Assembly (NCBI GenBank): GCA_033851915.1 | Contig: JAWSVM010000001.1 | Span: forward strand, 248,001-312,000 | DNA length: 64,000 nt | Source: UBA1672 sp033851915 | Lineage (GTDB): Bacteria > Pseudomonadota > Alphaproteobacteria > Micavibrionales > Micavibrionaceae | Reading direction: 5' to 3' | Shown: positions 24,060-32,383 of the stretch, piece after piece | Position numbering within the stretch: position 1 is the stretch's first letter | How the letters are laid out: each line of letters starts with the position of its first letter | Notes under the pieces: model-generated | Seen by the model: only the letters and a program-made list of their open reading frames with translations | Told to the model about the DNA's origin: nothing | The model's database searches: none | Translations under genes and position numbers: made by a program

Positions 24060-25030
24060 CAGAAAATCTTTTCTGCGTCGATATAGCCACCATTTAAGGC
24101 CGAAGCAAAATCCATTGCTTTCTTGCCTTCAGGCTGGATTTTGGTCAGTTTCAAAACTGTTTTCAGGCCGCACAGCATCAAGCCGTCTTTATTCAAAACC
24201 GCACCGGGAAGCAACCCCTCTGCACAAAATGCCCCTGCATAGTTCGGATAATCAACATCGGCGAGATCCGCCGAAAGAATTTTAAAACGCTTGCCTTGAA
24301 TTTCTGCCCAAACACCCGGCCAAGGGTTAAGCGCCCTGATCTGCTTATCGATCTGCAGCGCACCTTGTTCCCAATCAACAACGCCATCTGATTTTTTGAG
24401 TAAGTGCGCATAAGTCGCCAACGCATCATCCTGTTTTTCCGCAGATAAAGAGCCGTCCGCAACAAGACGCGCCAACACATCCGACATCAAATCCGCGCCC
24501 ATATCTGCCAGCGCATCATGCAGCATTGCCGCCGTCATATCTGCGCCCAACGCAATTTCAGACTTGGCAATCATATCGCCGGTATCCAGCCCCTTATCCA
24601 TTTGCATGATGGTGATACCGGAAGCTTCATCTCCCTCCCAGATTGCACGCTGGATAGGAGACGCACCACGCCAACGCGGCAACAGCGACCCGTGAATATT
24701 CAAGCAACCATGTTTCGGCGCGTTCAATATTTCAAGCGGCAACAACAAACCATAGGCCGCGACAATCGCGATATCGGCCTTATGAGCAGCAAACTGTTCT
24801 TGTGCGTCTGTATCCTTCAAAGATTTCGGTGTAAAGACAGGGATGCCGTGTGTCTCGGCCAATTCATGGACAGGCGATTTCTGCACCTTATGGCCGCGCC
24901 CCTTCGGACGGGGCGGCTGCGAGTATACACACACAATATCATGATGGCTGTCACACAATGCGCGCAAGGCCTGCGCCGCAAAATCAGGTGTCCCCATAAA
25001 AGCGATACGAAGTTTTTCGCCCATATGCAT
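24059..25030 (-). CDS. fmt: Methionyl-tRNA formyltransferase
   Basis: 323 residues. LRIAFMGTPDFAAQAL at the start, the catalytic Asn/His block CLNIHGSLLPRWRGASPIQR and the Asp block MQMDKGLDTGDMI are present. The C-terminal tRNA-binding domain begins near ALNPWPGVWAEIQGK. It formylates initiator Met-tRNA from 10-formyl-tetrahydrofolate. def lies six bases upstream, its usual partner. A start two codons later (MGEKLR) is possible. Confidence 0.97.
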   Translation of the reverse strand: MHMGEKLRIAFMGTPDFAAQALRALCDSHHDIVCVYSQPPRPKGRGHKVQKSPVHELAETHGIPVFTPKSLKDTDAQEQFAAHKADIAIVAAYGLLLPLEILNAPKHGCLNIHGSLLPRWRGASPIQRAIWEGDEASGITIMQMDKGLDTGDMIAKSEIALGADMTAAMLHDALADMGADLMSDVLARLVADGSLSAEKQDDALATYAHLLKKSDGVVDWEQGALQIDKQIRALNPWPGVWAEIQGKRFKILSADLADVDYPNYAGAFCAEGLLPGAVLNKDGLMLCGLKTVLKLTKIQPEGKKAMDFASALNGGYIDAEKIF

Positions 25031-25036
25031 TACCTC

Positions 25037-25558
25037 CTAGAGTAAATTTTGCTTCTTTAATTTATCGACTTTTTTCAAAATCATATTACGTTTTAAGCTC
25101 GATAAATAATCGATGAATAGAACGCCGTTTAGATGGTCAATTTCGTGCTGTACGCAATGGGACAGCAAGCCTTCGGCTTCCAATTCAGCTTCCTTACCAT
25201 GATAATCCAGATATTTCACACGCACAATTGCCGGACGCTCAATATCTGCATATTGCTTCGGTATAGAGAGGCAACCCTCTTCACGCACGCTCATTTCCTC
25301 GGATTCATAAATGATCTCAGGGTTCGCCATACAAATCGGGTTCGGTTCTTCCTCGTCATCGCGTGAGGTTAGATCCATCACAAGTACGCGATTCAGCATA
25401 TTAACCTGATTGGCGGCAAGCCCGATCCCCGGCGCATCATACATCGCCTGTAACATGCCATCCATCTGCATGCGCACAGAATCACTCACGCCATCAACAG
25501 GTCGAGATGTGGTTTTAAGCGCGGCGTGCGGAACTGTAATAATTTTATAAGCTGTCAT
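25037..25558 (-). CDS. def: Peptide deformylase
   Basis: 173 residues. All three family motifs are seen: GIGLAANQV, EGCLSIP and QHEIDHLNG (the HExxH-type metal site with the Cys of motif 2). It removes the formyl group from new proteins and acts together with Fmt. First gene of the def-fmt-EamA-truA operon. Confidence 0.97.
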   Translation of the reverse strand: MTAYKIITVPHAALKTTSRPVDGVSDSVRMQMDGMLQAMYDAPGIGLAANQVNMLNRVLVMDLTSRDDEEEPNPICMANPEIIYESEEMSVREEGCLSIPKQYADIERPAIVRVKYLDYHGKEAELEAEGLLSHCVQHEIDHLNGVLFIDYLSSLKRNMILKKVDKLKKQNLL

Positions 25559-25590
25559 AGGTAGAGTGATAATTGGTTTTCATTGATATA

Positions 25591-26958
25591 TCAAGCACGC
25601 TTTTTCTCCGGCGCGTCTTCGACCGGAAGGTTCTCCGTACCTTTACCAAGCAACGGTGCTTCCACATCCAATAACTCAGGCGGCAGAGATTTCGAGGTTT
25701 GTGCGCCCAAGGCCTTAAGCTTTTCCGTGCGCCCTAAAATAGTGCCACGCCCGACAGAAAGCTTATTCATCGCCGCATCATAGGTTTTTTGCGCCGTTCC
25801 CATTTGCCGACCCAACACGCCCATATCTTCAACAAAGCCACATATTTTCTCATAAAGCTGCCCGCCTTGCTTGGCGATTTCCTGTGCATTTTTGTTCTGC
25901 AATTCCAAACGCCAAACCGAGGCCACGGTGCGCAACGTCGCAAATAATGTGGTTGGGCAAACAAGGATAACCTTCTTCCCCCACGCATAACTTTGCAGCT
26001 CTCTATCTTCTTGAACTGCCAAAACATAGGCGGCCTCAATCGGAATAAACATCAAGACAAAATCGGGTGTCCCCAATTTATCCGTATCTTGATAACGACG
26101 TTGCTCCAAATCCACGACATGCTTTTTGACAGAAGCCAAAAATTGTTTCAAGTGAAGCGGGCGAGCCTCATCATTTTCCTCGGAAAAGAAGCGTTCATAA
26201 TGCGTTAGAGATACTTTTGAATCGATAATCACATGTTTGTTCTCGGGCAAATTCACAATCACATCCGGCTTTTGCAGCGCGCCATCCATATCCCGTAGAT
26301 TCTTACCGCCGCCTTGCACTGAATAATCATCACCTTTACGCAAACCTGAATCTTCGAGAATTTTTTCCAGAACAACCTCACCCCAATCGCCTTGCGCTTT
26401 GCTGTCCCCCTTCAACGCATTGGCAAGCCCTTCGGCCTGCAAAGTCATACGTTCATTCACCTCTACAATATTTTTGATTTGTTCTTTTAGAGAAAACTGT
26501 TCTTTCGCTTGCGTACCAAAGGAATCGTTGACCTTCTTCTCGAACTCGACAATTTTTTCTTTCAACGGGTTAAGCAACTCGTTCAAGCTTTCCTGAGATT
26601 GTGTTTTGAACTTTTGATTCTTCTCATCAAAAATCTTATGCGATAGATTTTCAAACCGTTGGATGGAGCTCTCCTCCATCTTCTTAAAGTCCGCTTTGCT
26701 TTGCTCTATCTGACGGAGGTAGGATTCGTTTTCTGCTTCTTGGCGCACGGCATTTTCTCTGGAATCCTGAAGGTCGCCGAGCAGTGTTTTATTCTCCTGC
26801 CCCAATGTGTCAGCCATATCCTTATATTGCGCCGCGCGTGCCTCTAACGTTGCCAAAGCGGAGGACAGCTTCTGCCGCGCAAACATAACGCCAACCGCGC
26901 CCAATGCCGCGCCGAGCAAAAAACCCAATCCGATATAAACTATTGCGTCTAACGTCAT
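25591..26958 (-). CDS. rmuC: RmuC-family DNA recombination limiting protein
   Basis: 455 residues from the ATG at 26958; an upstream in-frame start at 27048 adds an unlikely leader. An N-terminal membrane segment (AIVYIGLGFLLGAALGAVGV) is followed by a long coiled coil (about 35-170), then the nuclease-like RmuC domain with KGDSKAQGDWGEVVLEKILE, KPDVIVNLPENKHVIIDSKV and FVLMFIPIEAAY. RmuC limits inversions at short repeats in E. coli. It is 33 bases before def on the same strand and may share its transcript. Confidence 0.93.
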   Translation of the reverse strand: MTLDAIVYIGLGFLLGAALGAVGVMFARQKLSSALATLEARAAQYKDMADTLGQENKTLLGDLQDSRENAVRQEAENESYLRQIEQSKADFKKMEESSIQRFENLSHKIFDEKNQKFKTQSQESLNELLNPLKEKIVEFEKKVNDSFGTQAKEQFSLKEQIKNIVEVNERMTLQAEGLANALKGDSKAQGDWGEVVLEKILEDSGLRKGDDYSVQGGGKNLRDMDGALQKPDVIVNLPENKHVIIDSKVSLTHYERFFSEENDEARPLHLKQFLASVKKHVVDLEQRRYQDTDKLGTPDFVLMFIPIEAAYVLAVQEDRELQSYAWGKKVILVCPTTLFATLRTVASVWRLELQNKNAQEIAKQGGQLYEKICGFVEDMGVLGRQMGTAQKTYDAAMNKLSVGRGTILGRTEKLKALGAQTSKSLPPELLDVEAPLLGKGTENLPVEDAPEKKRA

Positions 26959-27040
26959 CTTTGATAGCCTTGTGTCAAGAAAAGTGATTCTCTCTACCCT
27001 AAAGGACGGGAGGTAAAAAAGAAACAAAAAGAGAACGTTT

Positions 27041-27718
27041 ATGCGCAAAAAAATATTATATCGCTCTACAGAAGATGGTAATGCGCTGGTTTATGTTCTG
27101 ATTGCGATTGTGCTGTTCGCCGCACTCAGCTTCACATTATCACGCAATATGAGTGGCTCTAACACCAAAGAAATTGACGCCGCCCGCGCCGAACTTTACG
27201 CGGTGGAGCTGATTGCCTATAGCGCACAAGTTAAATCGGTTATTGACCAAATGAGTTTCACAGGAACAAGAATTAACACTCTGGATTTTACAAAACCTGG
27301 TGAGGCAAGCTTTAGCACCGCGCCACACATCCATAAAATATTTCATCCGCAAGGTGGCGGTTTAACCTCTGCCAACCTGCCAACGCGCAGCATTAAAGAA
27401 ATATCGCCAAGCCCTGAAGCGGGGTGGTATTTAGGGCTGTTTAACAATGTTGAATGGACGAAAGGCACAGGCACAGATGTGATGCTCACCGCCCATCAAA
27501 TTTCGAAAGCTGTATGTCTGGCCATTAACGACAAAATTACAAACTCCACAGCCATTCCCGCAATTTCGGGTGATTTGGATGATTATTTGGTAGATACAGG
27601 AACGAATAATGAATTCACAGTAAGTTCTTGCGCGGACTGCGAGGGATATGTCGCCCTGTGTGTCAGTAATAATACGGCGAGCACTTACAGCTTCTACACC
27701 ATTATTCTTGGTCGCTAG
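27041..27718 (+). CDS. Pilin-like single-pass protein, FHPxGGG family, copy 1
   Basis: 225 residues. A basic 12-residue head ends in DGN and is followed by one membrane helix (about 14-34: ALVYVLIAIVLFAALSF), as in prepilin-like proteins, although the usual Glu5 is absent. The outer part has HKIFHPQGGGLTSANLP (about 106-122), three or more Cys near the end (CADCEGYVALC) and ends TIILGR. A paralogue lies at 40933 with the same head length, membrane helix, FHPxGGG motif and end. The function is unknown; a minor pilin or pseudopilin is one option. It converges with engB. Confidence 0.6.
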   Translation: MRKKILYRSTEDGNALVYVLIAIVLFAALSFTLSRNMSGSNTKEIDAARAELYAVELIAYSAQVKSVIDQMSFTGTRINTLDFTKPGEASFSTAPHIHKIFHPQGGGLTSANLPTRSIKEISPSPEAGWYLGLFNNVEWTKGTGTDVMLTAHQISKAVCLAINDKITNSTAIPAISGDLDDYLVDTGTNNEFTVSSCADCEGYVALCVSNNTASTYSFYTIILGR

Positions 27719-27719
27719 G

Positions 27720-28361
27720 TTAGGCTTCGCTGTAGCTGTTAATCACTGTGCGCAATTCAGCAATGCCAGTGCCTTTGATACTGCTGGTATAGAGAATTCC
27801 AGGATAAGCGGCGGTGTGCTTCTTCAGGGTCAGCAAAATTTTTGCGATGGTTTTTTCCAAATCTGGTTTCTTTACCTTATCAACCTTGGTTAACACAATA
27901 CGATAAGACACCGCAGAACTATCCAGCATCTCCATAAGTTCTATATCCGTTGGTTTCAGACCATGACGACCATCAACAAGAATAAAAACGCACCGTAGCG
28001 TTGGTCTGCCTCTAAGATATGCAAAAATCAAACTCGTCCATGCTTTTATCTTTTCTTTGGATACCTTCGCATAACCATATCCCGGCATATCAACCATATA
28101 GAGACGATCACCAAGATTAAAATAATTAAGCTCTTGCGTGCGGCCCGGTGTGTTTGATGTGCGCGCCAATGTATTGCGTCCTGTCAAAGCATTCACCAAA
28201 GAAGACTTACCAACGTTCGAGCGCCCTGCGAAGGCAATTTCAGATAACGCAGCATCAGGCAATTGTGCCAAACCTACAACGCCAAGCATAAAATCGCATG
28301 GCCCCGCAAAGATCTTACGTGCCGTTTCCACCTGCTCTTTTGAGAATTCTTCATCCATCAT
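27720..28361 (-). CDS. engB: Ribosome biogenesis GTPase EngB/YsxC
   Basis: 213 residues. G1 GRSNVGKSSLVNALTG, G2/G3 region NTPGRTQELNYF and DMPGYGYAKVS, G4 TKVDKVKK and G5 TSSIKGTGI are all present. It is needed for late assembly of the large ribosomal subunit. It follows yidC by six bases, the usual alphaproteobacterial order rpmH-rnpA-yidD-yidC-engB. Confidence 0.97.
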   Translation of the reverse strand: MMDEEFSKEQVETARKIFAGPCDFMLGVVGLAQLPDAALSEIAFAGRSNVGKSSLVNALTGRNTLARTSNTPGRTQELNYFNLGDRLYMVDMPGYGYAKVSKEKIKAWTSLIFAYLRGRPTLRCVFILVDGRHGLKPTDIELMEMLDSSAVSYRIVLTKVDKVKKPDLEKTIAKILLTLKKHTAAYPGILYTSSIKGTGIAELRTVINSYSEA

Positions 28362-28367
28362 AGCGCG

Positions 28368-30293
28368 CTATTTCTTCTTTTTCTTCTGTGTTTTCTTTTT
28401 AGGCTTTGGTGGCTTAATGTCAGGCACGGCTTCAACGTCTGCGCTTTCATCACCGAATAAGGCTTTTTCTGCCTCTTGCTCCGCCATATCAATCAACGGG
28501 TGGATATCCGGCCCTTCCTCAACTTGCGTTTCCAAAGTCTGTTCGAATTTATCCTTGTTAAAGAAGTAAACAGGAACGCCCATAGAACGCATAATGAAAG
28601 ATTGCTGAATAATGCCCAGAACCGCACTGAACGTCCAGTAAATCACCAGACCTGACGCAAACTTCGCCATAATGAATGTGATGAAGAATGGGAAGAATAT
28701 CATCATATCACGCTGCATTTTATCTTGCGGCGGCGGATTTAGCTGTTTTTGCATCATCGTAGCAACCAGCATTAAACAAGGCCATGCCCCAATCATCAAG
28801 AATTCAGGCACACTCCAAGGAAACAAACCAAACAGGTTAAAGACTGTTGTTGGATCACGCGCGGACAAATCTTCAATCCAGCCAAAAAACGGTGCATGGC
28901 GAATTTCGATTGTTGAAAACAGCACCTTATAGAAAGCAAAGAAAATCGGAATCTGCGCCAACATTGGCAAACAGCCCGACATTGGGTTCACACCCTCTTT
29001 TTGATACAGTTCTACAATTGCTGCCTGTAATTTTTCTTTATCATCACCAAGCGTTGCACGCAATTCAGTGACTTGCGGCGTAATAACCTTCATCTTCGCA
29101 AAGGATCGATAAGACACACGCGTTAACGGGAAAACCGCACTCCGCACGATGATTGTCAGTATTATAATCGCAAGCCCCATATTACCAACCAGCAAACCAA
29201 TATAGTGCAATGCCAGAAAGAACGGATAGGTCAAGAACCAAAACCACCCGAAATCAACTGCCAAATCTAAATTATCAATGCCTAACTTTTCTTGATACGC
29301 CTTCAATGTCAAAACTTTTTTAACACCGGCATACATATGATATGAATTTTCAGTCATACCCCCAGCAACCAATATATGCGCCACACCGGTAAAGTCAGTT
29401 TGATATCTGTGGCGCATTTTCGTCACAGGGTCAGGCGTATATTTAAACCTGTATTTAGAAAGTTTGTCTTGCGCAGGCATAAGCGCGGTTAACCAATATT
29501 TATCAGAAATACCGATCCAGCCACGCTGTGCTTCGATTCTTTTATCCGGCTCACTCACCATCGCGGCGTAATACATTTTCTCCAACGCACCGCCGACAAA
29601 GCCCATAGGCCCCTCATGCGATATCCATGTACGAAAATAATCTTTGGGTATATCTGTTTGTGAAATCAAAGCATAGGGATATAGCGTTACATCTTTACCG
29701 GACTGGTTATAAACTTTTTGTGTAATCGTAAAGAGGTACTCATCATCCAGAGCAATAACACGCTCAAAACGCAACCCCTGCCCATTATCCCAAACTAATG
29801 TAATCGGCGCACCAGACGTTAGCACCTGATTACTCCCTTGCACACGCCAAAGCGTCGATGCACCGGGAAGATTTATATTCTTCTCACTTGTTACCCAACC
29901 ATAATCCATATAGCGCGAAGTTTCAGTTTTGCGCGGCGTGAATAAGGTTACATGCTCTTCCTTTTTAAGCGTCTTATAATAGGTGCTCAGGCTCAAATCA
30001 TCGATTTTACCGCCTTGCAAAGATATCGTGCCAAAAACCTCACCATTATCAAAGGAAATACGCGGTGCTTGGGATAAAGCTTCTTCACGGGAAACCAGTT
30101 TAATAGGCTCTAATAACTTAGGATCTTCAACGATCAACTCTGCGCGCGCTTCTTTTGCCGCTTTTAATGCTTTTGCTTGAGGGCCAAGAATATATGTCTC
30201 GTACAAAAACCAGATAACAAGGGACAAAACCCCAAAGATAATCAGGTTGCGCATGTCTTCAGGATGCATACCATCCTTGTTATTATGATCCAT
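28368..30293 (-). CDS. yidC: Membrane protein insertase
   Basis: 641 residues. N-terminal membrane anchor (MRNLIIFGVLSLVIWFLYE), a large periplasmic domain (about 60-350) and the conserved insertase core with five membrane segments, including GMAIIILTI-like TM2, NPMSGCLPMLAQIPIFFAFY and FITFIMAKFASGLVIYW. The C-terminus is lysine-rich (KKKTQKKKKK), which in YidC proteins helps ribosome binding. It inserts inner-membrane proteins alone or with SecYEG. The start overlaps yidD by 11 bases. Confidence 0.98.
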   Translation of the reverse strand: MDHNNKDGMHPEDMRNLIIFGVLSLVIWFLYETYILGPQAKALKAAKEARAELIVEDPKLLEPIKLVSREEALSQAPRISFDNGEVFGTISLQGGKIDDLSLSTYYKTLKKEEHVTLFTPRKTETSRYMDYGWVTSEKNINLPGASTLWRVQGSNQVLTSGAPITLVWDNGQGLRFERVIALDDEYLFTITQKVYNQSGKDVTLYPYALISQTDIPKDYFRTWISHEGPMGFVGGALEKMYYAAMVSEPDKRIEAQRGWIGISDKYWLTALMPAQDKLSKYRFKYTPDPVTKMRHRYQTDFTGVAHILVAGGMTENSYHMYAGVKKVLTLKAYQEKLGIDNLDLAVDFGWFWFLTYPFFLALHYIGLLVGNMGLAIIILTIIVRSAVFPLTRVSYRSFAKMKVITPQVTELRATLGDDKEKLQAAIVELYQKEGVNPMSGCLPMLAQIPIFFAFYKVLFSTIEIRHAPFFGWIEDLSARDPTTVFNLFGLFPWSVPEFLMIGAWPCLMLVATMMQKQLNPPPQDKMQRDMMIFFPFFITFIMAKFASGLVIYWTFSAVLGIIQQSFIMRSMGVPVYFFNKDKFEQTLETQVEEGPDIHPLIDMAEQEAEKALFGDESADVEAVPDIKPPKPKKKTQKKKKK

Positions 30294-30606
30294 TGTTAGA
30301 GCCTTCTATAATCTTGTTTTCTGTCCCTGATAATTCCGCTTCTTTTATGCAGGTGCAGCGTTTATACCTCAAGACTTCCTTCCACGCAAACCGTTCTGGA
30401 ACAGGATCATCAAAATTTCGTTTACTCCACGGATGACAGCATATTATTCGAAAAAATATTAAGTAAACACCTTTTAAAAACCCATGATTTTCAAGGGCTT
30501 GATGTGCATATGCTGAACACGTCGGTGTAAACCTGCAATTCCGCCCCAAGAATGGAGAAACCAAAAAAGAATAAGCCTTGATGAAATATTGGAGGAGTTT
30601 TGTCAT
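30283..30606 (-). CDS. yidD: Membrane protein insertion efficiency factor YidD
   Basis: 107 residues. The conserved YidD core is clear: YSFLVSPFLGRNCRFTPTCS with the Cys-rich CSAYAHQALENHG, then IICCHPWSKRNFDDPVP. The tail of ~30 residues beyond the family core is an extension and overlaps the start of yidC. It is an amphipathic inner-membrane associated helper of YidC. One base follows the rnpA stop. Confidence 0.94.
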   Translation of the reverse strand: MTKLLQYFIKAYSFLVSPFLGRNCRFTPTCSAYAHQALENHGFLKGVYLIFFRIICCHPWSKRNFDDPVPERFAWKEVLRYKRCTCIKEAELSGTENKIIEGSNNGS

Positions 30607-30981
30607 TTACTTTTCCTGAACTTGGGAAAAGCCGCTTTTACGGAGGCACCATTTTAAATCATTAACCAAACCGTCGTAAGACCGCGTCGCAGTTAACTTG
30701 CGTCCAACTAATATATAATCATGCCCATCCAAAGCATATTGCGGCAAAACATCTGCAGCAATGCTACGCAGGCGGCGTTTAATACGGTTGCGCTTAACGG
30801 CTGATTTATCAATTTTTTTGGTGACGGTATATCCAGTTCGGATATACCCAAGATCATTTTGACGGATTTGAAGGGTAAGGCCGTGTGAGACCCACTTCTT
30901 ACCTTTACCCTGCACAATCAAAAAATCAGAACGAGCCGTCAGCATTTTAATCGCTGCCAGCTCTTCTTTACGTGTATGCAT
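30607..30981 (-). CDS. rnpA: Ribonuclease P protein component
   Basis: 124 residues. The core has RSDFLIVQGKGKKWVSHGLT, RTGYTVTKKIDKSAVKRNRI, then KRRLRSIAADV, matching the basic RNR motif of RnpA. It binds the RNase P RNA and helps mature the 5' ends of tRNAs. rpmH lies eight bases upstream, the standard pair. Confidence 0.95.
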   Translation of the reverse strand: MHTRKEELAAIKMLTARSDFLIVQGKGKKWVSHGLTLQIRQNDLGYIRTGYTVTKKIDKSAVKRNRIKRRLRSIAADVLPQYALDGHDYILVGRKLTATRSYDGLVNDLKWCLRKSGFSQVQEK

Positions 30982-30989
30982 GGGATTTA

Positions 30990-31130
30990 CTAAGCGCTTA
31001 GACGCTTACGTCCTTTTGAACGACGGCGTGCAAGAATGGCACGGCCACCTCTATCGGCCATACGAGAGCGGAAACCATGACGACGTGCGCGAACAATGCG
31101 GCTAGGTTGAAAGGTGCGTTTCTGATGCAT
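30990..31130 (-). CDS. rpmH: Ribosomal protein bL34
   Basis: 46 residues: MHQKRTFQPSRIVRARRHGF at the start, then RSRMADRGGRAILARRRSKG and KRLSA at the end, a clear L34. A purine-rich AATAATAATGC precedes the start rather than a strong Shine-Dalgarno. The 226 bases upstream hold a DnaA-box-like TTATCCACG (31221-31229). In many bacteria dnaA and the replication origin lie next to rpmH; no dnaA is found here. Confidence 0.97.
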   Translation of the reverse strand: MHQKRTFQPSRIVRARRHGFRSRMADRGGRAILARRRSKGRKRLSA

Positions 31131-31356
31131 TATTATTACCTCTTCAGTCAATGCGCCCCAAGACAATATCAGGGCTGCAATAAATTCTATTCTTTATCAA
31201 GAATGCGCGTTTATAACCAGTTATCCACGCCATGTCAAACTAAAGAGACACATTTGGCGCAAAAACATTCTATCGACGGCACATATTGCGACACAAAAGA
31301 AAAAAAGGCCACAATAATTGCACCCTTTTTTAAAAAATATAATTTGGTTAAAGGAT

Positions 31357-31977
31357 CTAAGCGATCGGTTTATCAAGCTTTGATGTCAAATCGCCTGCAA
31401 TCGGCTCATCATTCAACATTTCGATCATACCACCGGGCTGAACCGAAAAGTTCGCGATAAACAAAGCATTCGAGTAGAACACAACCGCGTCACATAAAAA
31501 GTGACCCTGATCATTCATGCCTTCAAAACTCGCCGGACGAATAGTGCCCTCAATAACGGATTGCGTTGTCGCATCCATGTCCTGCGGTAAATTCGCATCC
31601 GACATGTCTTCTGCAACATAAAACGGACCTTCATCTCCACGAACGAAGAAACAGAAAAAACGTAAATAATCGAGAACATTGTCATCGTTAATCTTAACAG
31701 GTGCTTTGCTGTTCACTTCATGAATTGGTGGAGACGTTCCATTAAGACGGAAAAGATTTCCCTGATCCGTTAAGTAATAAATTGTCATCTTTTTATTGAC
31801 CCAATTTGGATCTTGAACACGAATTAGTGCAACACTATCGTAGAATGGCAACGTACGCCAAGCAACCTGTGTACTATTAGGAGAGGTACGATACTTACCG
31901 TCAATTGGATTTATTTGATCCAAAAACCCAGTAAGCTCTTCGCCTTCGACAGCATTCCAATTATTATCATTATACAT
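31357..31977 (-). CDS. Hypothetical 206-residue protein
   Basis: The start at 31977 (MYNDNNWNAVEGEELTGFLD) is chosen because the longer reading adds an unlikely Cys/Arg-rich leader. The protein has no signal peptide or membrane span and is beta-rich, with strands such as KMTIYYLTDQGNLFRLNG and DYLRFFCFFVRGDEGPFYVA. It ends with a helical tail after FSVQPGGMIEML. I recognise no family. It is divergent from the TpsB-like gene at 32384 with a 400-base gap between them and has no visible operon partner. Confidence 0.6.
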   Translation of the reverse strand: MYNDNNWNAVEGEELTGFLDQINPIDGKYRTSPNSTQVAWRTLPFYDSVALIRVQDPNWVNKKMTIYYLTDQGNLFRLNGTSPPIHEVNSKAPVKINDDNVLDYLRFFCFFVRGDEGPFYVAEDMSDANLPQDMDATTQSVIEGTIRPASFEGMNDQGHFLCDAVVFYSNALFIANFSVQPGGMIEMLNDEPIAGDLTSKLDKPIA

Positions 31978-32383
31978 ATTTAATACCCTAAACTCTATTG
32001 ATCTATGTCGATCTGCTCCATTTTGACAGAAAATTGCGCGAGTGCAACCCCTTATCTCATTCAAAAAATATTATTCCGCACCATCTCTACCTCACAATAA
32101 AGCAGATACAAAACGCAACAGTGGACGTTTCCACGCTCCATTTTTATATAAAAAACTTTAATGAAGCATTAAAAATATAATTTACCCTCTACAGAAAAAC
32201 AACTAAAACTCCAAATAATTAAAATTAAATATTTACATTTCAACCTCATACACGCTAAAACACTTGTAAGTTTATAGAAAAAAGATATCATTCTAAACGC
32301 GCTTTACATGTTTAAAGCCTTATTTTTGTTTAAGTCTGATTTCCAACAACCAATTTATTTTATAGTTTAGGGTATTCCTTATT
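31978..32383. other. A/T-rich divergent intergenic region
   Basis: About 400 bases without a supported gene. It separates the 31357 gene (minus) from the TpsB-like gene (plus) and is rich in A/T runs, especially 32160-32345. Promoters for both genes are expected, but none stands out as consensus. The small frame at 31998 has no ribosome-binding site and no protein-like composition. Confidence 0.5.
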
